A stretch of 64,000 bases of DNA from Apis mellifera (GCF_003254395.2 NC_037646.1:5038381-5102380), one strand, 5' to 3'; positions 1 to 14,780 are shown, numbered from the stretch's first letter. Translations and numbers: made by a program. Notes: a model not told the origin generated them from the letters alone.

Positions 1-3000
1 ACATTAAACTCGGATCTAAATTAAATCATAATTACAACATCTGTATGATCTGAATCAAAGGTAGTTTTTTTTAATTAAGATTTAGACAGGGCATCGACAA
101 ATAAAATAGTGATTACAGTTTGTTATTAAGAATGCTGAACAACGTAACATTCATGAAAGCATAACATGAAAATTAAAATATCAAGATTTTTCTAAATTTC
201 TTCAATAGTATTTTTTATCACTTATCAAGATAGATCAAGTAGAATTCATTCGGGATCGAATTTCGTTTTCATCGTATGAATTGCAATGAGTACAATTTTA
301 CAATCGACTTCTTTTTGCAACTGTTTTTCTTTCGTTAGCTGACAAAACTTGTTAGTTAAAACGTAAACGAAAACAGAAAATACGATGGTGCAGTTGTTAA
401 TTGTAAAAGAGGGCCGTATCCAAACAACGAAATATTTACGCGGATAGTGAATTTCAGCACACATGGACGGGACTAGTTGTTTTATCGGACTATTCGTTGC
501 AGAATTAATTTCCATTGCCACGGGGCAACTTTTAAATGAAACTCCCCATGTCTCGTGCCCAATTGCTGCCTCTCGTATCTTCAAATTCTTTTTCTTGGTC
601 GATACACAGAATGAATCATCGGATATTATTTTTTGCTCTTTTTCTTTCTTTCTTTCTTTGCTTTTTCCTTTTTCTTTTTTTTAATCGAAATAATTAAATG
701 TTTGAGCGAAGCAAACTTGACTTAAACGAAAAGATAAATAGTACAGTTTCTTAATTATATTTGAACGATTATTTTTTTTTTTTTTTTTTTTAGATTTCTC
801 TCTTTTCTTGTACAATTTTATACTCACAATTTATTGACAGATTAAGAGATATTTTTATAATTTTAAATAATCTTAAATATCTTTTTTGAAAATGAGAAGA
901 ATTTTGAAAAGAAAATTTTTATATTTATCATGTAATTTTTTCTATGAATTATTCGAAATTTTTCTTTAAAAATTCTCAGTGCATCGTAATATCAAATTAC
1001 CATTTTTAATTTTCAGAGAGTTATATGCAAAAATAATTTATAATTGCATTAATAAATCCATTATTATTCTCTCTTGATTAATTTTCAAATTTTAAAACAA
1101 GCGAAAAAAGAATAAAATTATTTAAATCGCAAATGAAATAAAAAAATGATTTATTTTTAAATAAATTCTTCTCTTCTATCAGGATAATGAAATTCAATAA
1201 TTTATCATTATTACTCATTACAATATTAATTTCGCGAACAGTAATCGTATTGAGAATGAATATCGAAAATCGGAATTTTAATTAATTCCTAATGAATTCA
1301 TTGAGAGAATAAATATACACGTTGCTTCGATCAAATAAATTTAAACGCGTAAAATAATAGGCAATTTAATGCCGAAAACTTGAGCAAAATATAAAAGAAA
1401 GAAAAACGAGACGTTAAAGATTCTCGTTAATTGCAAAATCATATTCTTGTCATCTCGAAAATCGTATTTTTTTCTAACAAATAAAAAAGTAAGTTACAAA
1501 ATTTTTCTTCCGCCGGATGTGTCTATACATTACTCGTCGAGCTGCACACTGTCAATAAATACAAAATACATTTCCGCATGATCGATTCTATGCACCAAAA
1601 ACAATGAAACAAATATAACAAAAACTCTCGCCCTATCGATTCAAAAAACGTTTTCTCGTTTTATCACCGGATTTATCTTGCCGTTACCTCGCGTGCACAC
1701 ACGTTTGTATTTTTATCCGCGGAAAATAACGCTTCATCAAAGCCGCGTGGACTCTTCCCGTTATTGAAACGTTCCGCCACATTTCAAAATGATGTCTCGA
1801 CGAATTGGACGTTTTCCCTTTTACACCGTCTCGTCTTGTGTATATCGATCGCGATATGAGAATTTTTAAGAAAAAGAAATACGGCCGCATCCGACGAAGT
1901 ACGGCTCTCCTCGAGGAAAGAGCTTGAAATTTACGAGTCTTGTTTGTACGTCGTTGTCTCTATTCCATAGAGTTATTCGCGACGAGGTTCTCCCCTAGCG
2001 CCATCTCTTTTCCCCTAGACTCGAACCGACTCGAACGTTACATTTCATTTCCTGGCGTGTTTATCGTATTCGCGCCGATAAAGATATCCCACTTTCGTCA
2101 AAACTGATAAATTTTGAAACTTTACCACCGGTTTAACGATTTTCCGGCAGAATATCGGCGCAATTTTGTATCTAATGATTTGTTTACGTACACGCGCATC
2201 GAATAAATATAAGAGAAAATGGAATACTTATAAATTGCAAATTAAAAGTTTCTTATTTTAATTATTTTTATATTTAATTTTATACTCGAATTCTGTATTC
2301 TCTTTTTGTTTCATTCCTCGCATAAAACTATTTAAAATTTAACCAACAAATTTCATCATACATTTATAGTATCGTTATACATACGTGGGAATAGTCACTG
2401 ATCTTCACACTAGCTTTTTATTCAATATCGAAAAGGAAAAATTTATCGACGATAGAATAGCTTAGTGTATATGCGCTTATTGGTTATCGAAGAATGTTAC
2501 AGTCGCGATCCATTCGATATTATTGTTACATGCAACACGCTTGAATCGCGTAATATATGCGACTTCTGTACATTCGATTTATATCGACTTCGCTGTATCA
2601 ATTTTTCATCTTCGACAACTCGTGTCAAAACGAATATTTGAGGAATTTTTACAAAAATTTATATTGCCTCGTAATTCTAATATTGTCGTCATCATTTTCA
2701 TTAATCTTTTGCTATCGATGTACATCTGTACAACTCGTTTCAACAATTATCAATTATATGTTCAATTCTCAGGATGAGTATATCCATTTTATCAAATTGG
2801 GGGAGAAAATAGAGGAAGGAATGATCTCAGCTATCATTCGATGGCTCGAATAAAAGAAATTGTCAAATCTAATACTTCGACTTGGTTTTTCAAGTCACTA
2901 AGTTTTGCTTGTAAGTTCACTGCGATGATAATAATTTGCAAGATGCAGATAACACGTTGATTTTTTTCTCATCCACAACGTATCAATCTGAACTCGGTGT

Positions 3001-3560
3001 TGTCTAAAGTTCGCCAAAGACATCAATCGTGTGCATGTATTGTATGTACGTACGTGTGCAAAACGGCATGGGGCAGGCATGCATCGGAATAAAGCACGTA
3101 ACAACGAATAAATCGAGCGAGAATGTGCCATAAAAATTTAGAAGCCATCATTGTGCATTTTACAGCCGCATTAACCTACTTTTCGGTGGATTAGCCACCA
3201 TGCTATATTAATGAGGAAAGCTCGTTCAAATATGTTCATAAAGCACTTTAACGCGTAGGATTCGACAATTTCCACGAAATCTTCCGGAAACGTAAAATTT
3301 AATAATGAAGATTCACGATGAGCTAGAAATAAACGTGATTCGTAATTTTCCATTTTACAAAATGCTTTCGAAACCATAAGCCCGTGTTCAATTATACGAA
3401 ACCATTTACATTTCGCTCGTAAAAAATTTACTAAAATTTTTTTACTTTCTGAATTTAAAAATGAAATATCTGAAATATATTTAATAAAAAAATTCCTCCC
3501 AAATTTACCCGTTCACTTGCAAGGAACTCTACTCTTTCCTTTTTTTTATTCCCAATCCAA
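1..3560. other. AT-rich sequence without a supported gene
   Basis: Only short overlapping frames on both strands, none with a recognisable domain. There are poly-T runs near 772-792. A GC-richer stretch at about 1680-2100 contains TAGCGCCATCT (1996-2006). A minus-strand frame at 3171-3377 is intact (68 codons) but resembles nothing I know. Confidence 0.6.
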
Positions 3561-4235
3561 AGAATTGGGAATTGAAGAGGAATAAAACGACGAACCTTTC
3601 CTCGAGCGCGGATCTTCATAAAATCGAGAACATTTTAAAACTTTTCGTTCCGGAAATTTTCGACGCTCGATCTTCGCTCGCGCAAGAAACGAACGTCCAT
3701 CGATGCGAATCGTTGTTTCTCAAACACGTGGAACACATCAAGCATACTTGCGCGATGTCTCGTGCACACCGAGCATGCGAGAGAGAGAGAGAGAGAGAGG
3801 GAGAGGACGAGCGTTGAGGATGGGGAATAAAAAGAAAGGGAGAAACGTAACCGAGGAAGCGGAATTCGAGAGGGAATTCGAGCGTGTGTGCAACGGTGCA
3901 TGGGGTGCATAGGACGTGCATGCGACTCGCTTCCACGGTTTTCCACGTTTGAACGCCCGCCGCGCGATACCGAGACGAATGATGCACGACCGCGGGAAAC
4001 CGACAGCAATTCTCACGAATGGCGACCTCCTTCCGGAACTAGTTACGCCAGGATTGAAACGAGACGAAAATTGGCGCGAGTAGTCGCGCGCCTCTTGGCC
4101 AATGCGTGCCACCGGCCCTCCAATTGCTTCCGTCACGATCGAATTTTTCTCGAGAGAAATTTCAGAAATTTTCCCCCGCGATATTATTTTTCGCCGGATA
4201 TTTCGATTGATTTCTTTTTCTGTTAGAAAATTGTC
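3561..4235. other. GC- and CpG-rich island
   Basis: About 650 bp with many CG dinucleotides between AT-rich flanks. It contains a (GA)10 tract and CCAAT-type elements near 4097-4125 (ggccaatgcg and ccaattgc). Long frames exist on both strands at the same place, which here reflects high GC, not coding. It could be a promoter or first non-coding exon; no direction can be assigned. Confidence 0.4.
3779..3798. repeat. (GA)10 microsatellite
   Basis: A perfect GA run in the CpG-rich island at 3.6-4.2 kb. Confidence 0.93.
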
Positions 4236-5031
4236 CGTTCGAGTGTTTCTTTATCGGTTTCTCGAATTGATAAAAAGTTAAGGAACGAAATAATTGCGAA
4301 TTTCCAATATGGAGGAATAAAATGTATTCTCTATTACTAAGAAACAGGTAACGAAGAATATTTTTTTTTTAAATTTGCCTTACATTTTATGCAACACAAG
4401 TTAAATTTGAATCGAATAAGGATTATAATAATAAAAGATGATAATAAAAGAGTCTTAAAATTTTCTTTTCTATTGAACTTTCTATTGGTAAAATAATTCT
4501 TGATCAAATTAATTAAAATAGTTTGAAAGATGTATAAGTCCTTTACTATAAATAAATAATTATACCAAAAGATATTTTTCCAACTTACCAAAAACAAGCA
4601 AAGATCATTAACATTTGTACGGAGAACAAAACATCCCAATTGAATAAATTCGTACGTAATTAAATTTAACTATTTCTCCTAATCCTCAAGAATCCTTTTT
4701 TCATCTCGCGTCGAAAAGAATTAATTAATTTCCAAGGTGGAAATCGAAATCAAAGAAACACTCGACTGTGCAAGTACGATCTCCCATCGATGAACGAAAA
4801 TAAATAAAAAGTGATAAGGGGGTAAAATGAAGAGAAGGAGGAGAGAAATCAAAAAAAAAAAGGAAAGAAGAGGGGACAAAAAAAAAAAAGAAACGCACCA
4901 TGAACGGTTCGATTTGCATGGTGAACGCGGTGGCGAGGGCGGAGGAAAAAACGCGGGCGGAAAAATCGCATCGACGTTGGCGACGCGGAAAAAAGGGGGC
5001 GAAAAAAGCGCGATTCCGGCGGGCGTGGCGG

Positions 5032-5067
<36 letters not shown>

Positions 5068-8000
5068 AACGACACACCGTGTATTGTGTAGAACGAGGCC
5101 GATGGTGGAGCGGCGAAAGGCGAAAAAAGAGAGGCGATGGGTTGCATAAAAACACCGGCTATGAAATGCAAAATCAGCACACGCTCATGCGTGGCTGTGT
5201 TTCGCGTACAAGCGGGTGGAAAATCGATACGATCGGTCACGAATCATGATCTGACTCGCTTCGATTCTTGGTCCTTTGCTTCTTGGTCAATTTTACCCTT
5301 TGTTTTTCCGAGTGGGTGCCCGATGTATGGAAAAGAAGGAGTCGTAGCCATTCGTATCGATTTGTGTACTCGTACGGAATATAGGTCGATTATAGGTAGA
5401 TGTCTGAAAATTTAAGGGATGATTCTTCAAATAAGAAGATAAAATGAAGAATAAAATAATTGCATTTTGCTTTGTTTCTTAATTATTGATCGTCAAGGAT
5501 CGGTGAAAATGTATCTGGCTGCAAACATTCTTTATATGAATTTTAAATTAAGTTCGAAATATGAATCGTATTGTTCTTTGTAATTTCTTACTGTTTGATC
5601 CATTCTGTATTCATTTATGGAAGGGGAATTGTTAAGATCCTATTGTCTTTTTATATTTTTTATTTTGTTGAAAACGAAAATTTTTTATTTTTGATTTTTC
5701 AATTAAAGAATCATCTCTTAAATTCATGGACATCTGTCCAATTTACTCGTGGCACCTTTTGTGGCGCTTTCAAGTTCAAGTTTGGACGTAGAAATGATTC
5801 TTTCTTTTCTGAAACAGTTATAGATTTTTTATCTTGTTAATTATGATTATTTGTTCTTATATGCGGAGGTTTATTTATATTTATATATGTTTCGTGATTT
5901 CTCTATTATAAAGTAAAACAGAGAATAAGAGAATTAAGATTTGTTATAATTGAAAATGATTTTCCATTTTGTTAATTCGAATGACATATTTGCTTAAATT
6001 TAATATTAACATTTAATTGTTAATAGCGATAAAGAAATGTTTGTTAATTTAGTTTGAATATTATGATATATATGGGTATATAAATAGAAATAATTCTTTT
6101 GATTTAAAATTTGTTGAATATCTATTTAATTACTTATTAATAATAACTTCAAAAATTATAATCATATATATCTCATTATAAATTGCATTTCTGATAAATT
6201 TCGTTATCGTCCATCATCATTCTACACACAAATTTATCACAAAAAAGAAATATACTCAATTGTTAATCAATCTCATCAATAATTACATCCAACACCCCAT
6301 AATCATTCAAGAATCATTTCTTCGTTTCCAACGATCGATCTTGTTCGATCACGAAGCCTTGGACACGCGCACACATGTGCCCACATATACTAAACGTGTT
6401 CGTGTATGCAAGCGGATGCACTAAATGGAACAGATCGAGGGTGAGCGAAAAAATGTTGCGACTCGTGAGAGAAGGAAGCGCATGAAAGAGTTAGAGAGAA
6501 GAGGGTATATATGAGAAGAGAGGCAGAAAGAATGAAGTATACAGCAGTGAGATGAAAGAAGAGAGAGACGGAAGAAAAAATAGAAATTGTTCGATCATGT
6601 CTGCGAATATGACACATGTAACAAACGATATTATATATTTTTGTAATATAAGTGTAATATGAATGAGATATATAAACATATGTACATTATGTATATGTAT
6701 ATATATATATATAATGAAAGATATAGCGAGACGTGAAAAAGAGAGAGATAGATAGAGAGAGAAATGGAAGAAAGAGAAAAACTAGAGAAAAAGCTGGCGG
6801 CGAATTACCTTGAAGGACTGCACAGAGAAACCAGAAACCAGGGGTTGGTCCGTAACATAAGAAGCGAACAGAAAACAGAAAAAAGGTAAACTTGTAATTA
6901 GGTCGTTCGCTGTAAGAGACACTGCTGTGATATGAGAAAAGATCGGTTCGTTCATTCGTGGCTGATAAGGATAAAACTTGGACGCCTCGATAATTCTTAA
7001 TCCTTTCGAGTCACGTTTTTACTCACGTTCAACGTCCATTCTTGCTCGTGTATTCTTACTCGTTCGTTTTTTCTTTCTTTCTTTCTTTCATTTTTTTAAT
7101 CTTACTTTCCCGGTTTTCATTTTTCTCTTCCTTTTGAATTTGATTCATCGTTTTGCACTCGAAGAGAAAAATTACGAATAAACGAGCGCGAAGAATACGA
7201 GAACGCCAGTAAATCGTTGTCTGCATAGATTCAAGCGCTTGCAAGAGTAAGTTGGTTCTGCGTGGTGCAAGAAGGGATAGAAAGTCTCTTCGTGTTTCTA
7301 TTTTTTTTTTTTTCTTAATTTTTTTTCTGTCGATGGATCCAATGTGTGCTACGGGATGCTGCAAAAATTTTCTTGCCATATCAAAAGATATTGTGACGCT
7401 TGTAGTAGTAATTAATGATCGAGAGAAATTATTCGTGTTATGTTTTTTCTATAGAGAATTTGTTTGTACGAGTCAGATGATAGTTTTGTAAAATAATAGA
7501 CAGATAGGTTTATAAAATGAAGTAGTCAAAGATCAAGCTGAAATTGAAGGAAATAATTGCTCTCGATAATAAGATAATATTCTCATCAGTTGAAATTTCC
7601 AAAATTAATTGGAAGGAAATTGAAAGCTTAAAAATCGAAGAAAACTAATTCGAATCTTCAAAAATATATTTCTATTGATTGAACTTATTGCAAATTGATG
7701 AAATAGACTGATGAAAATTGTTTTGCTCATAAATATCACTGTAATTCTTCTCAAATAGATATAAATACGGATCTAAAAATGATATTTGCGAGCTTTGAAA
7801 ATTTCAAAAATAAGGAGAATATCGGGGTGTAATAAAAATTATCGCGAGTCAAAGTGGAAAGTGGAAGTCGATCGCGCGATCAATTTAAAAATTTCCTTTC
7901 TCCGTCTTAAAACACTGTTTTAAAATTAACAATATTTTTTCGTCAATGGCCACGATAAAATGCTCGTTTTAAAAATATTTTGACTTCTTCGGGATCGTTA

Positions 8001-9590
8001 TTTCCAGACGAACTCGTGGCGCTCGGTTTTGTCCGGCTGACAAATATAAAATTCTCTCACGAATTTGATGTATACCAAAACGTTTGGAGTAAGCTCGTTT
8101 TCGTTTCGGCTGATGGGCTGACAATTAATTATCGTCTATGATTTTGCAAATGTCAACGTGTCGGTCATATCTGGCGACGGTTCCACCTACTGAACACGAC
8201 ATACGGATGCATTTGATGTGTCAATTGCACGGGTGTACACGCCATAAACAAATACTGATGCACCTGTGTGGAAGCGTAAGTGAATAAATTGCGCACGATA
8301 ATCGAGTTCGTTTGGTTACTGAGAAGTATTTCCTGGAAACGAAAAATCTTTTTCCTAGAAATGATTGTACGTATGTTCTGAAATATCACAGGGCAATTTT
8401 TATTTTATTACTTTATTAGTTAATCGCTGCTCATAATTAATTCTGAATTAACATATTAGAATCTTTCGTTATCTTAGTAGGAGTTAATTTCGTTTGTTTA
8501 TTATTGCAAATATAAAAGTTTTTTTTGAACATTCGATTATGTAGTTTGAAGTAGGCATTTGATGAAAATAAAAATACGCGAAATATAATTAAAGGACTTG
8601 AATGTGTTATTTGTGCAATATAGAGTTAACACAGAAATTTCCTATACGTTTTTCTGTATATGTTTTCTCTTTCCCAATGGTTGGAAATACAAATATCGAA
8701 AGAATGGAGGGTTTTTCGCGAGTTCACAATGTATATCACGAAACGTCGATCTTCTTCGGTTGCATCACCATCTGTTTGGTAATGCAATTCAGATGTTGCT
8801 TTGGAAAATGAAGGAGAGACGAGAGAGTGCAGTTGCAAGCAAGATACATGTTTCATTGTGCGTCGATGTAATTCGATTTCGTACGTGATTTCATCGGATA
8901 CAAGTTTCATGGTTGCGGGAGCAAATCCCTCTTCCACATTTTCTCAACGAAACATCAGTACCTTGTTTCTTCCGTCTATATGACATCGTATCGAGACTGA
9001 AAAAATACGGTTATTTGTTCAATTTTAAAAATTTGAAAGAAAAAAAGAAGAAAGATTGTAGAAATTGCAAGTATTAAGTTGATTACAAAAAATTGGGAGT
9101 GAATTTTTTTTATTAAAATTCTTCAATACCTTCTCTGAATTTTTAATAGGGTAAATGGCTAGGCTAATTAATGAAATTAATTATCATAAATCGTACGGCT
9201 TAATTTCCTGATCTCTACGAATAGATCTCTGATAAAATTTCGTTGTTATATTCTATTTTATTTTTATTCTGATTCATTATTCTATCAGAAAAGTAGAAAT
9301 CACTGGTTCAACTATCTTCAAGACAAATTCATCTTCATTATTCCTTCGTTGCACGCTCGATAAAACATTTCAAAGCGTGTACAAAATTCATCCGACTGCG
9401 ATCAATAATCAAATATAACGAGAGCCATTCCATTACGCGTATCGAATTATTAACAATCGTTAAACATTTTTTTCTGAAAATTTTTCCGAGTAGAATAATT
9501 TAACGATTAAAAAAGTTAGCCCAGTGTAACCATCGATCAAACTACCCAATCAAAACAACTCGATCCATTATACGTAAATTTTTAATCCTT
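4236..9590. other. AT-rich and purine-rich low-complexity DNA
   Basis: Includes the purine-rich tract around 4800-5130, AT-rich sequence at 5420-6350, and a purine-rich GA/AT-repeat stretch at 6400-6900 that looks like untranslated or intergenic DNA. A mixed region lies at 8590-8990, where three frames overlap on both strands. No family recognised. Confidence 0.5.
5034..5065. repeat. Poly-A run of 32 bases
   Basis: The longest homopolymer in the window, in a purine-rich stretch (about 4800-5130). No target-site duplication or upstream retrotransposon was recognised, so a retroposed tail is possible but unsupported. Confidence 0.9.
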
Positions 9591-10075
9591 TTCTGGAAAT
9601 CTGCTCCGCGAGAGGGAGGAGGAACTCATTTATTTTTAAGGGACGGAAGCGTTTTCCGTCTGCTCGGGTCAAAGGAGAGATTACATTTCGAGCACGTTCG
9701 CGGTTCTCCGAGTCGAATCGTTATTATTCACGGGGGTAAAAGTCATTCGTCGGGTGTAATCGGGGGAACGGCGTCAGGTGCGCGTTCCAGTTTCTTCGGT
9801 AATCACGACCGATTCAGTGAATCGCACGTTATCAGTGCACGCGTGATCGCAAATTCATGCACGTAAGGTGTCGAAGACAGCGCGCGCCAGAACGAAGAAA
9901 ATCCCCTTTCGCGTCATTAAAGAATATCTTGCAAGTTTGCGAACCGATCGACCGAGTTTCGCATTCGATCGGGAAAGTTCGGTTGGTTCGGATGGTTGGC
10001 GATAACTTGGAATTATTCCCCTCGCATCGGGCAAGAAATATATTCATTGGATTCTTGGTGCACGTAACGTGAGAG
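9591..10075 (+). promoter_or_regulatory. GC-rich island with initiator-like motifs
   Basis: A CpG-rich patch in AT-rich surroundings. It contains a GACGGAA/TTCCGTC inverted repeat (starting 9642) and two TCAGT initiator-like motifs close together (near 9814 and 9829). A plus-strand frame at 9857-10072 follows (71 codons) with no recognised domain. This arrangement fits a promoter with a short first exon, but no downstream exon was identified. Confidence 0.25.
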
Positions 10076-13000
10076 TAATTGCTTCTTCATTCGTGGAAAA
10101 ATAAAAGTTTGTATTATTTTCTCGAAAGGAGTAATTTTGGAATTGAAATTAACAGTTGATTTTGAATAATTAAATAAAGATAATTGATCGATAATCGTTC
10201 TTGGGTCTTTTTAAGGATAAGGGAAGAATTTGTCTTGATTGGTTATTACGTAGAGTGGAGTGGATTATTCGAAATTTAGGATAGATACTGATTGCAATTA
10301 ATAATTTTAAGCGGAAGATTAAATTGGTAGGTTGAAAGTTAATTAACGATTCATTAGTTATTTTGGAATTATTATGCTTCTTCAAAGTAAAATTTTATCT
10401 GAAAATCAATAACAATTAAATGTAAACAGGGAAAATTTAAATTAAATTTAATTAATCGAGACGATGGAAGCTTAATTATTTTCGATATTCGTTTTACTAA
10501 TTATATTATTATCCAATTACTTATGTATTGTTGTAAAATATATTTATCCTCGGTATTAATTGCAAAATTGATTTCATAATTAATGGAACGATTGGAAAGA
10601 GTGATCCTCAAAATCAATCTGTTTTACGATTATATTTTTAACACGACTCTATCCGCGATTTTCTCTTATCATAATAATATGTTGTACAATGTAGATTTTC
10701 ATCTCGTCTATAACACGAAGCACCAACATCTTTATTAGTAAGATTGAAACGAAAATATAGATATACCCGTAAAAAATATAAATTCGAATATATATTTTAT
10801 CAAAAAAAAATAATATTCCGGTTGCCAAAAACAAATCCTAGTTTTTCCTATTCGGTTCAATTTACTTTTCCGATATAACAGACCGGTTAAAAAAAAAAAA
10901 AAGAAAGAAAAAAACAAAACAAATACCAGATCGAATCATCCCTTTCCAATTGTCCGAAATTATTTGCTCTCGCAAAAGATTGATTCAAGGAAAGAAAAAG
11001 AGAGAGAAAACAAAGAGAATGGAAATAAATACTTTATCAAATCACTTGCTTCCGATCGTCCAAAATGATTTATTCGAAATCCGGTTGGAAAAAAGCTGGT
11101 TGCGAAAGGAAAAAAATACTCGATCAAATGGTCCCCTTCCGTTCGTTTCAAATTGATTTACTCTCGAAGCCTCGCGGAAAGAGGGTCGGGAAATCCTGGG
11201 GGTTCGAAATCCCCACGAATATATCGTGGTGAACAACGTTTGAGAAATGAAAACTCGTAATAACATCGGGAATCGCATCGTTTCGTAAAAATTGTTTTTG
11301 TAGGAGCATGGCCGAATGCACGCGTTGCAACGGACAGGGACGAATGAAACGGGGAGGGGGAGGCCAGCGAAGAAGGAAGTGGGCAACGAAGTCGCGGCAT
11401 AATGCGCGGTTTATGCGATCCTCCTTTAATTATTTCGCCAGATGGTTCGCCGTGGAAGGATAAGGTAACGATTTAAGCGGGGAGGGTTTTAAATGGCAGA
11501 CGGGGAAAATTTAAAAGGCCGGTCGCGGTGGTCGCAAGGTCGGCAATTTGCGTTGGTTCCGTCTTTTAATTGAAAGGTCGAAACGCGTTATTGCTTTTTC
11601 CGCCAACCCCATTTATATCGGTTCATCTCTCTCGCTGGCAGAAACACGCGAACGCCTGGCCACGACGCTCTGGTAACGCCACTAAGAATCCATCTATCCA
11701 AATAAATTAATCCATCCGTCCAAATAAATTAAATGCGAGAATGATAGAATTCGAATGGAAGTTTCGCGGGGAGAACGGGAGAAAGGGAAGAAAAGAATTT
11801 TTCTCAGTTATTTTTATAAAGTTTCGATAATATTTATCACGTTAGAATTTCTCGATTTATCTTGCGTGATATTTTTTTTTTTTTTTTGTAAGCTAGATAT
11901 TTCTAAAATAATTAAAAGGAAATACATACGCGATAAACGTGAATTATGGTTTTGAGATTTGATTAAATTTTATATCTTTAGACAAACTTACGTTTATTAG
12001 AAAATTGTAATTCTCAAAGAATCATATTTCTCGCAAAGAAATATTGAAACAAATTACTTCAAAATAATATTAAATTCATAGCTATGATTTTTATTTATTT
12101 ATCATTCGATAAATTTTCATTTCTTTCAAAAAAAAAAACTATAATATAAATAAAATTTTGACCTGATCTCATAATACGAACAAGGTAATGATGATTTTCG
12201 ATCGATTAACTAAAATTTTGATTAGATCTTAATTCCTTAAGAAGAAAAATTCTAACATCTTTATAAGAGAATCGGTTGAGTTAAGAAAAAGCAAACCGTG
12301 AGTATTGCCAGAGAGAGCCATTCCCAATTCCTCTGCATAATTTTCGATTAGCGTCTCGTCCCGGGAAACTACAAACATTAAACTTTTCCTCTTACGAGAA
12401 CCTGTCGATCGCCTTGCAGCCTCAAGAAGCTTCCAAGTCGTGCAAGAAAAATTGTCTTTCTCCGAAGGAAATTCACGTGGGAAAGCTCGATGGTTGTACG
12501 GCACGTAGGCTAGTAGTCTTTGCACGTTCAGGAATAAGAAACTTTTCATGACCTCGTGAAACTTCGTTCATCCTGACAAGCCACGTTTTTTTTTTTTTTT
12601 TTTTTTCTCTTTCCTCCTGCCTTACTTTTCCTTACGTAAGGGAAGAAGTGCTTAAAGATTTCATTTCTAAGGCCTGTCGTTGACCGTGGCAAAGCTGTGG
12701 ACGGGTATGGTTAAGAACAGAAATGGAAAAAGATGGATTTGAGATGAAAAAAAAGGAAAAAGGTTTCTAAAAATACCAGAATTGAGGAAAGTTCCAATAA
12801 AAAGGCAATGACAATTTATAGGATATTTTTAAGAATTTTGCCATTCCATCTTTTTATATTGATTTGTTGAATTGATAAATTATTTGTAATAAATTCTTAT
12901 TGAGGATCACTCGTTAGTGATTATTCGATTGAATTTAGTATTTTGCTTGCATTCCTATTTGTATACAAACGTTATCCGAATTATCGACGTTCCATTTTAT

Positions 13001-14290
13001 GTTGATGTAAATTTAACGTTCATTTCGCATTATACAACTGTTAAAATCTCTCTATGCGCATTGTAATTTAGCTACATCGTTCAGTTTGACGTATCGATGG
13101 TACCATTTGCGAACAATTTACATTCGCCAATTATCTATTCTATTTTTCGATCCTAAAAAACGATATTGAATCATGAAGACAATTCTTATATTCGATCGTT
13201 GTTTAAAATATTTCAAATTCATGAAATTTGATTAAATTAATATTTTCCGCTAAAATTGTGATTTATATTTACTTTGGACCGTGCTTTGAAATTTATTTTC
13301 CTAAGGAAATATATAAATCAATCTTTTCGAGAAAGTTTATGAAAGTTTACCGATTTCCTTCCATGCGGAAAATCCTATTTCTCTCTAAAGCTAATTTATG
13401 CAGTCCCAATCTTGATAAAGGTGTTCTCAGCTTGGCTCATCGGCCGTTTATCCTTCGTTTCGAGAGGAATCCCGCTGTTATGCTTTATTTTTACACTTGA
13501 CAGAATTGTTTGCGCAAGACTTGCGCACGAGAACGATAATCGTCGATTTTTTCCAACCTCGAATTTTGCATGAAAATGAATACGATATGGAAGGAAAATA
13601 AAGAGAGGCTTTCGAGTTTGTTCTCGATTGAAAAAAACCGAAGTTGCTTTTTACTGATTACACTTGCATTATTCAATATCCTCGATCGAGGTACGATATT
13701 TTAAATCGATGGAAATTGTTAATTTAACTGAAAAAATCGAAGAGGAAATACTTTTTTTAACAATATATCGTCAAAATTTCTACAATTTCTACATCTTCAC
13801 AGATGTAATATATATTTCTTTCTTCTGAATATTTTTCTCGATCTCACGATTCTTTCGAAACCAATCCTCTAAGATAATCTGTAAGATTTACGAGAAACGA
13901 TGTTTCAAAAAATATAATAACGATCCTCTTGCTAATCAATGTATATATATTTCTTTTTTTAACGACACTCGGAGGATTTGGAATCGTAGTCGCGAACTTT
14001 TCCACGATAAATCAGTTGAAATTCCGCGGCGGCTTTGTGTGAATCACAATGTGCGAGGGCCGTGCTCGCCACTCCTCTTCCAGGTCGATTAATAATTTAT
14101 CGTCGACTGTAAATTTTGGTCAGCGTGAAATTAATAATACAGCATTTTATACGTAGCCACAGACGAAATCATATTTCTTGCAAATGCTTTTGCAATCATT
14201 TATTTTGGCGGTTAGGTCGCCGTTTCCAATGAATTTTCCAATACGCTCGATGTTGATGCATCGTGATCTATTCGTTCTAACGTTCGACTT
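10076..14290. other. No supported gene; one GC-richer island
   Basis: Mostly AT-rich. At 11150-11700 there is a GC-richer island with overlapping frames on the minus strand. A 106-codon minus-strand frame at 12229-12549 is intact but unrecognised. A 21-base poly-T run lies at 12586-12606. Confidence 0.5.
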
Positions 14291-14780
14291 CCACTTCCTT
14301 GATTAAAAAATAGTTTCGTATATGTATATACAAATACATACGACAGGAGTAGCACAATAGTCTCAATAGTCTCGTGGTAAATGCATAGAAAAAAAAAAGA
14401 AAAAAAAAAAGAGAAAGAAAAATAGGGAGCTTTGAGAGAGTGTATATAGGCGTAAACGATTTCGAAAGTTCTAAAAGCTGCTCAAAAAAGGATGCTAGCT
14501 AAGATAACAAGTGAATAACTCTTCAAAGTAAGTAACAAGCGAATTGAGACGGAAAATTGTTTCTTTTTAATTATTTCTTCTTTGACTATAAGAAATAAAC
14601 TCGATTCGATGAACATGTGTACGGATAATTCGTATGTATCTATATACAAGTGTAATGTTACTGTAATATTACTTAAGGTATAGTTATCGTTGTTACGTGC
14701 ACGGATACAAGAGAGAGAGAGAATGTCTATTAGAGGAATGAAAAAATTTTAAATCTGTATATATACATAAGAATATATGT

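Noticed and set aside
3616..4226. Several overlapping open frames of 110-132 codons on both strands
   Set aside because: They coexist in nearly all frames of a GC-rich island and include a GA-repeat translated as alternating residues. No domain or splice context supports any of them.
4721..5249. Frames of 140-171 codons on both strands
   Set aside because: They translate a purine/pyrimidine tract into poly-K/R or poly-F/S runs, so they are low-complexity artefacts.
11190..11225. GGTTCGAAATCC resembling a tRNA B box
   Set aside because: It has one base too many for the T loop, the conserved G53-C61 pair is missing and no cloverleaf can be formed upstream.
12229..12549. Intact 106-codon minus-strand frame
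   Set aside because: It shows no FAS1 motif or other known domain and no convincing splice sites. It is kept only as an unexplained open frame.
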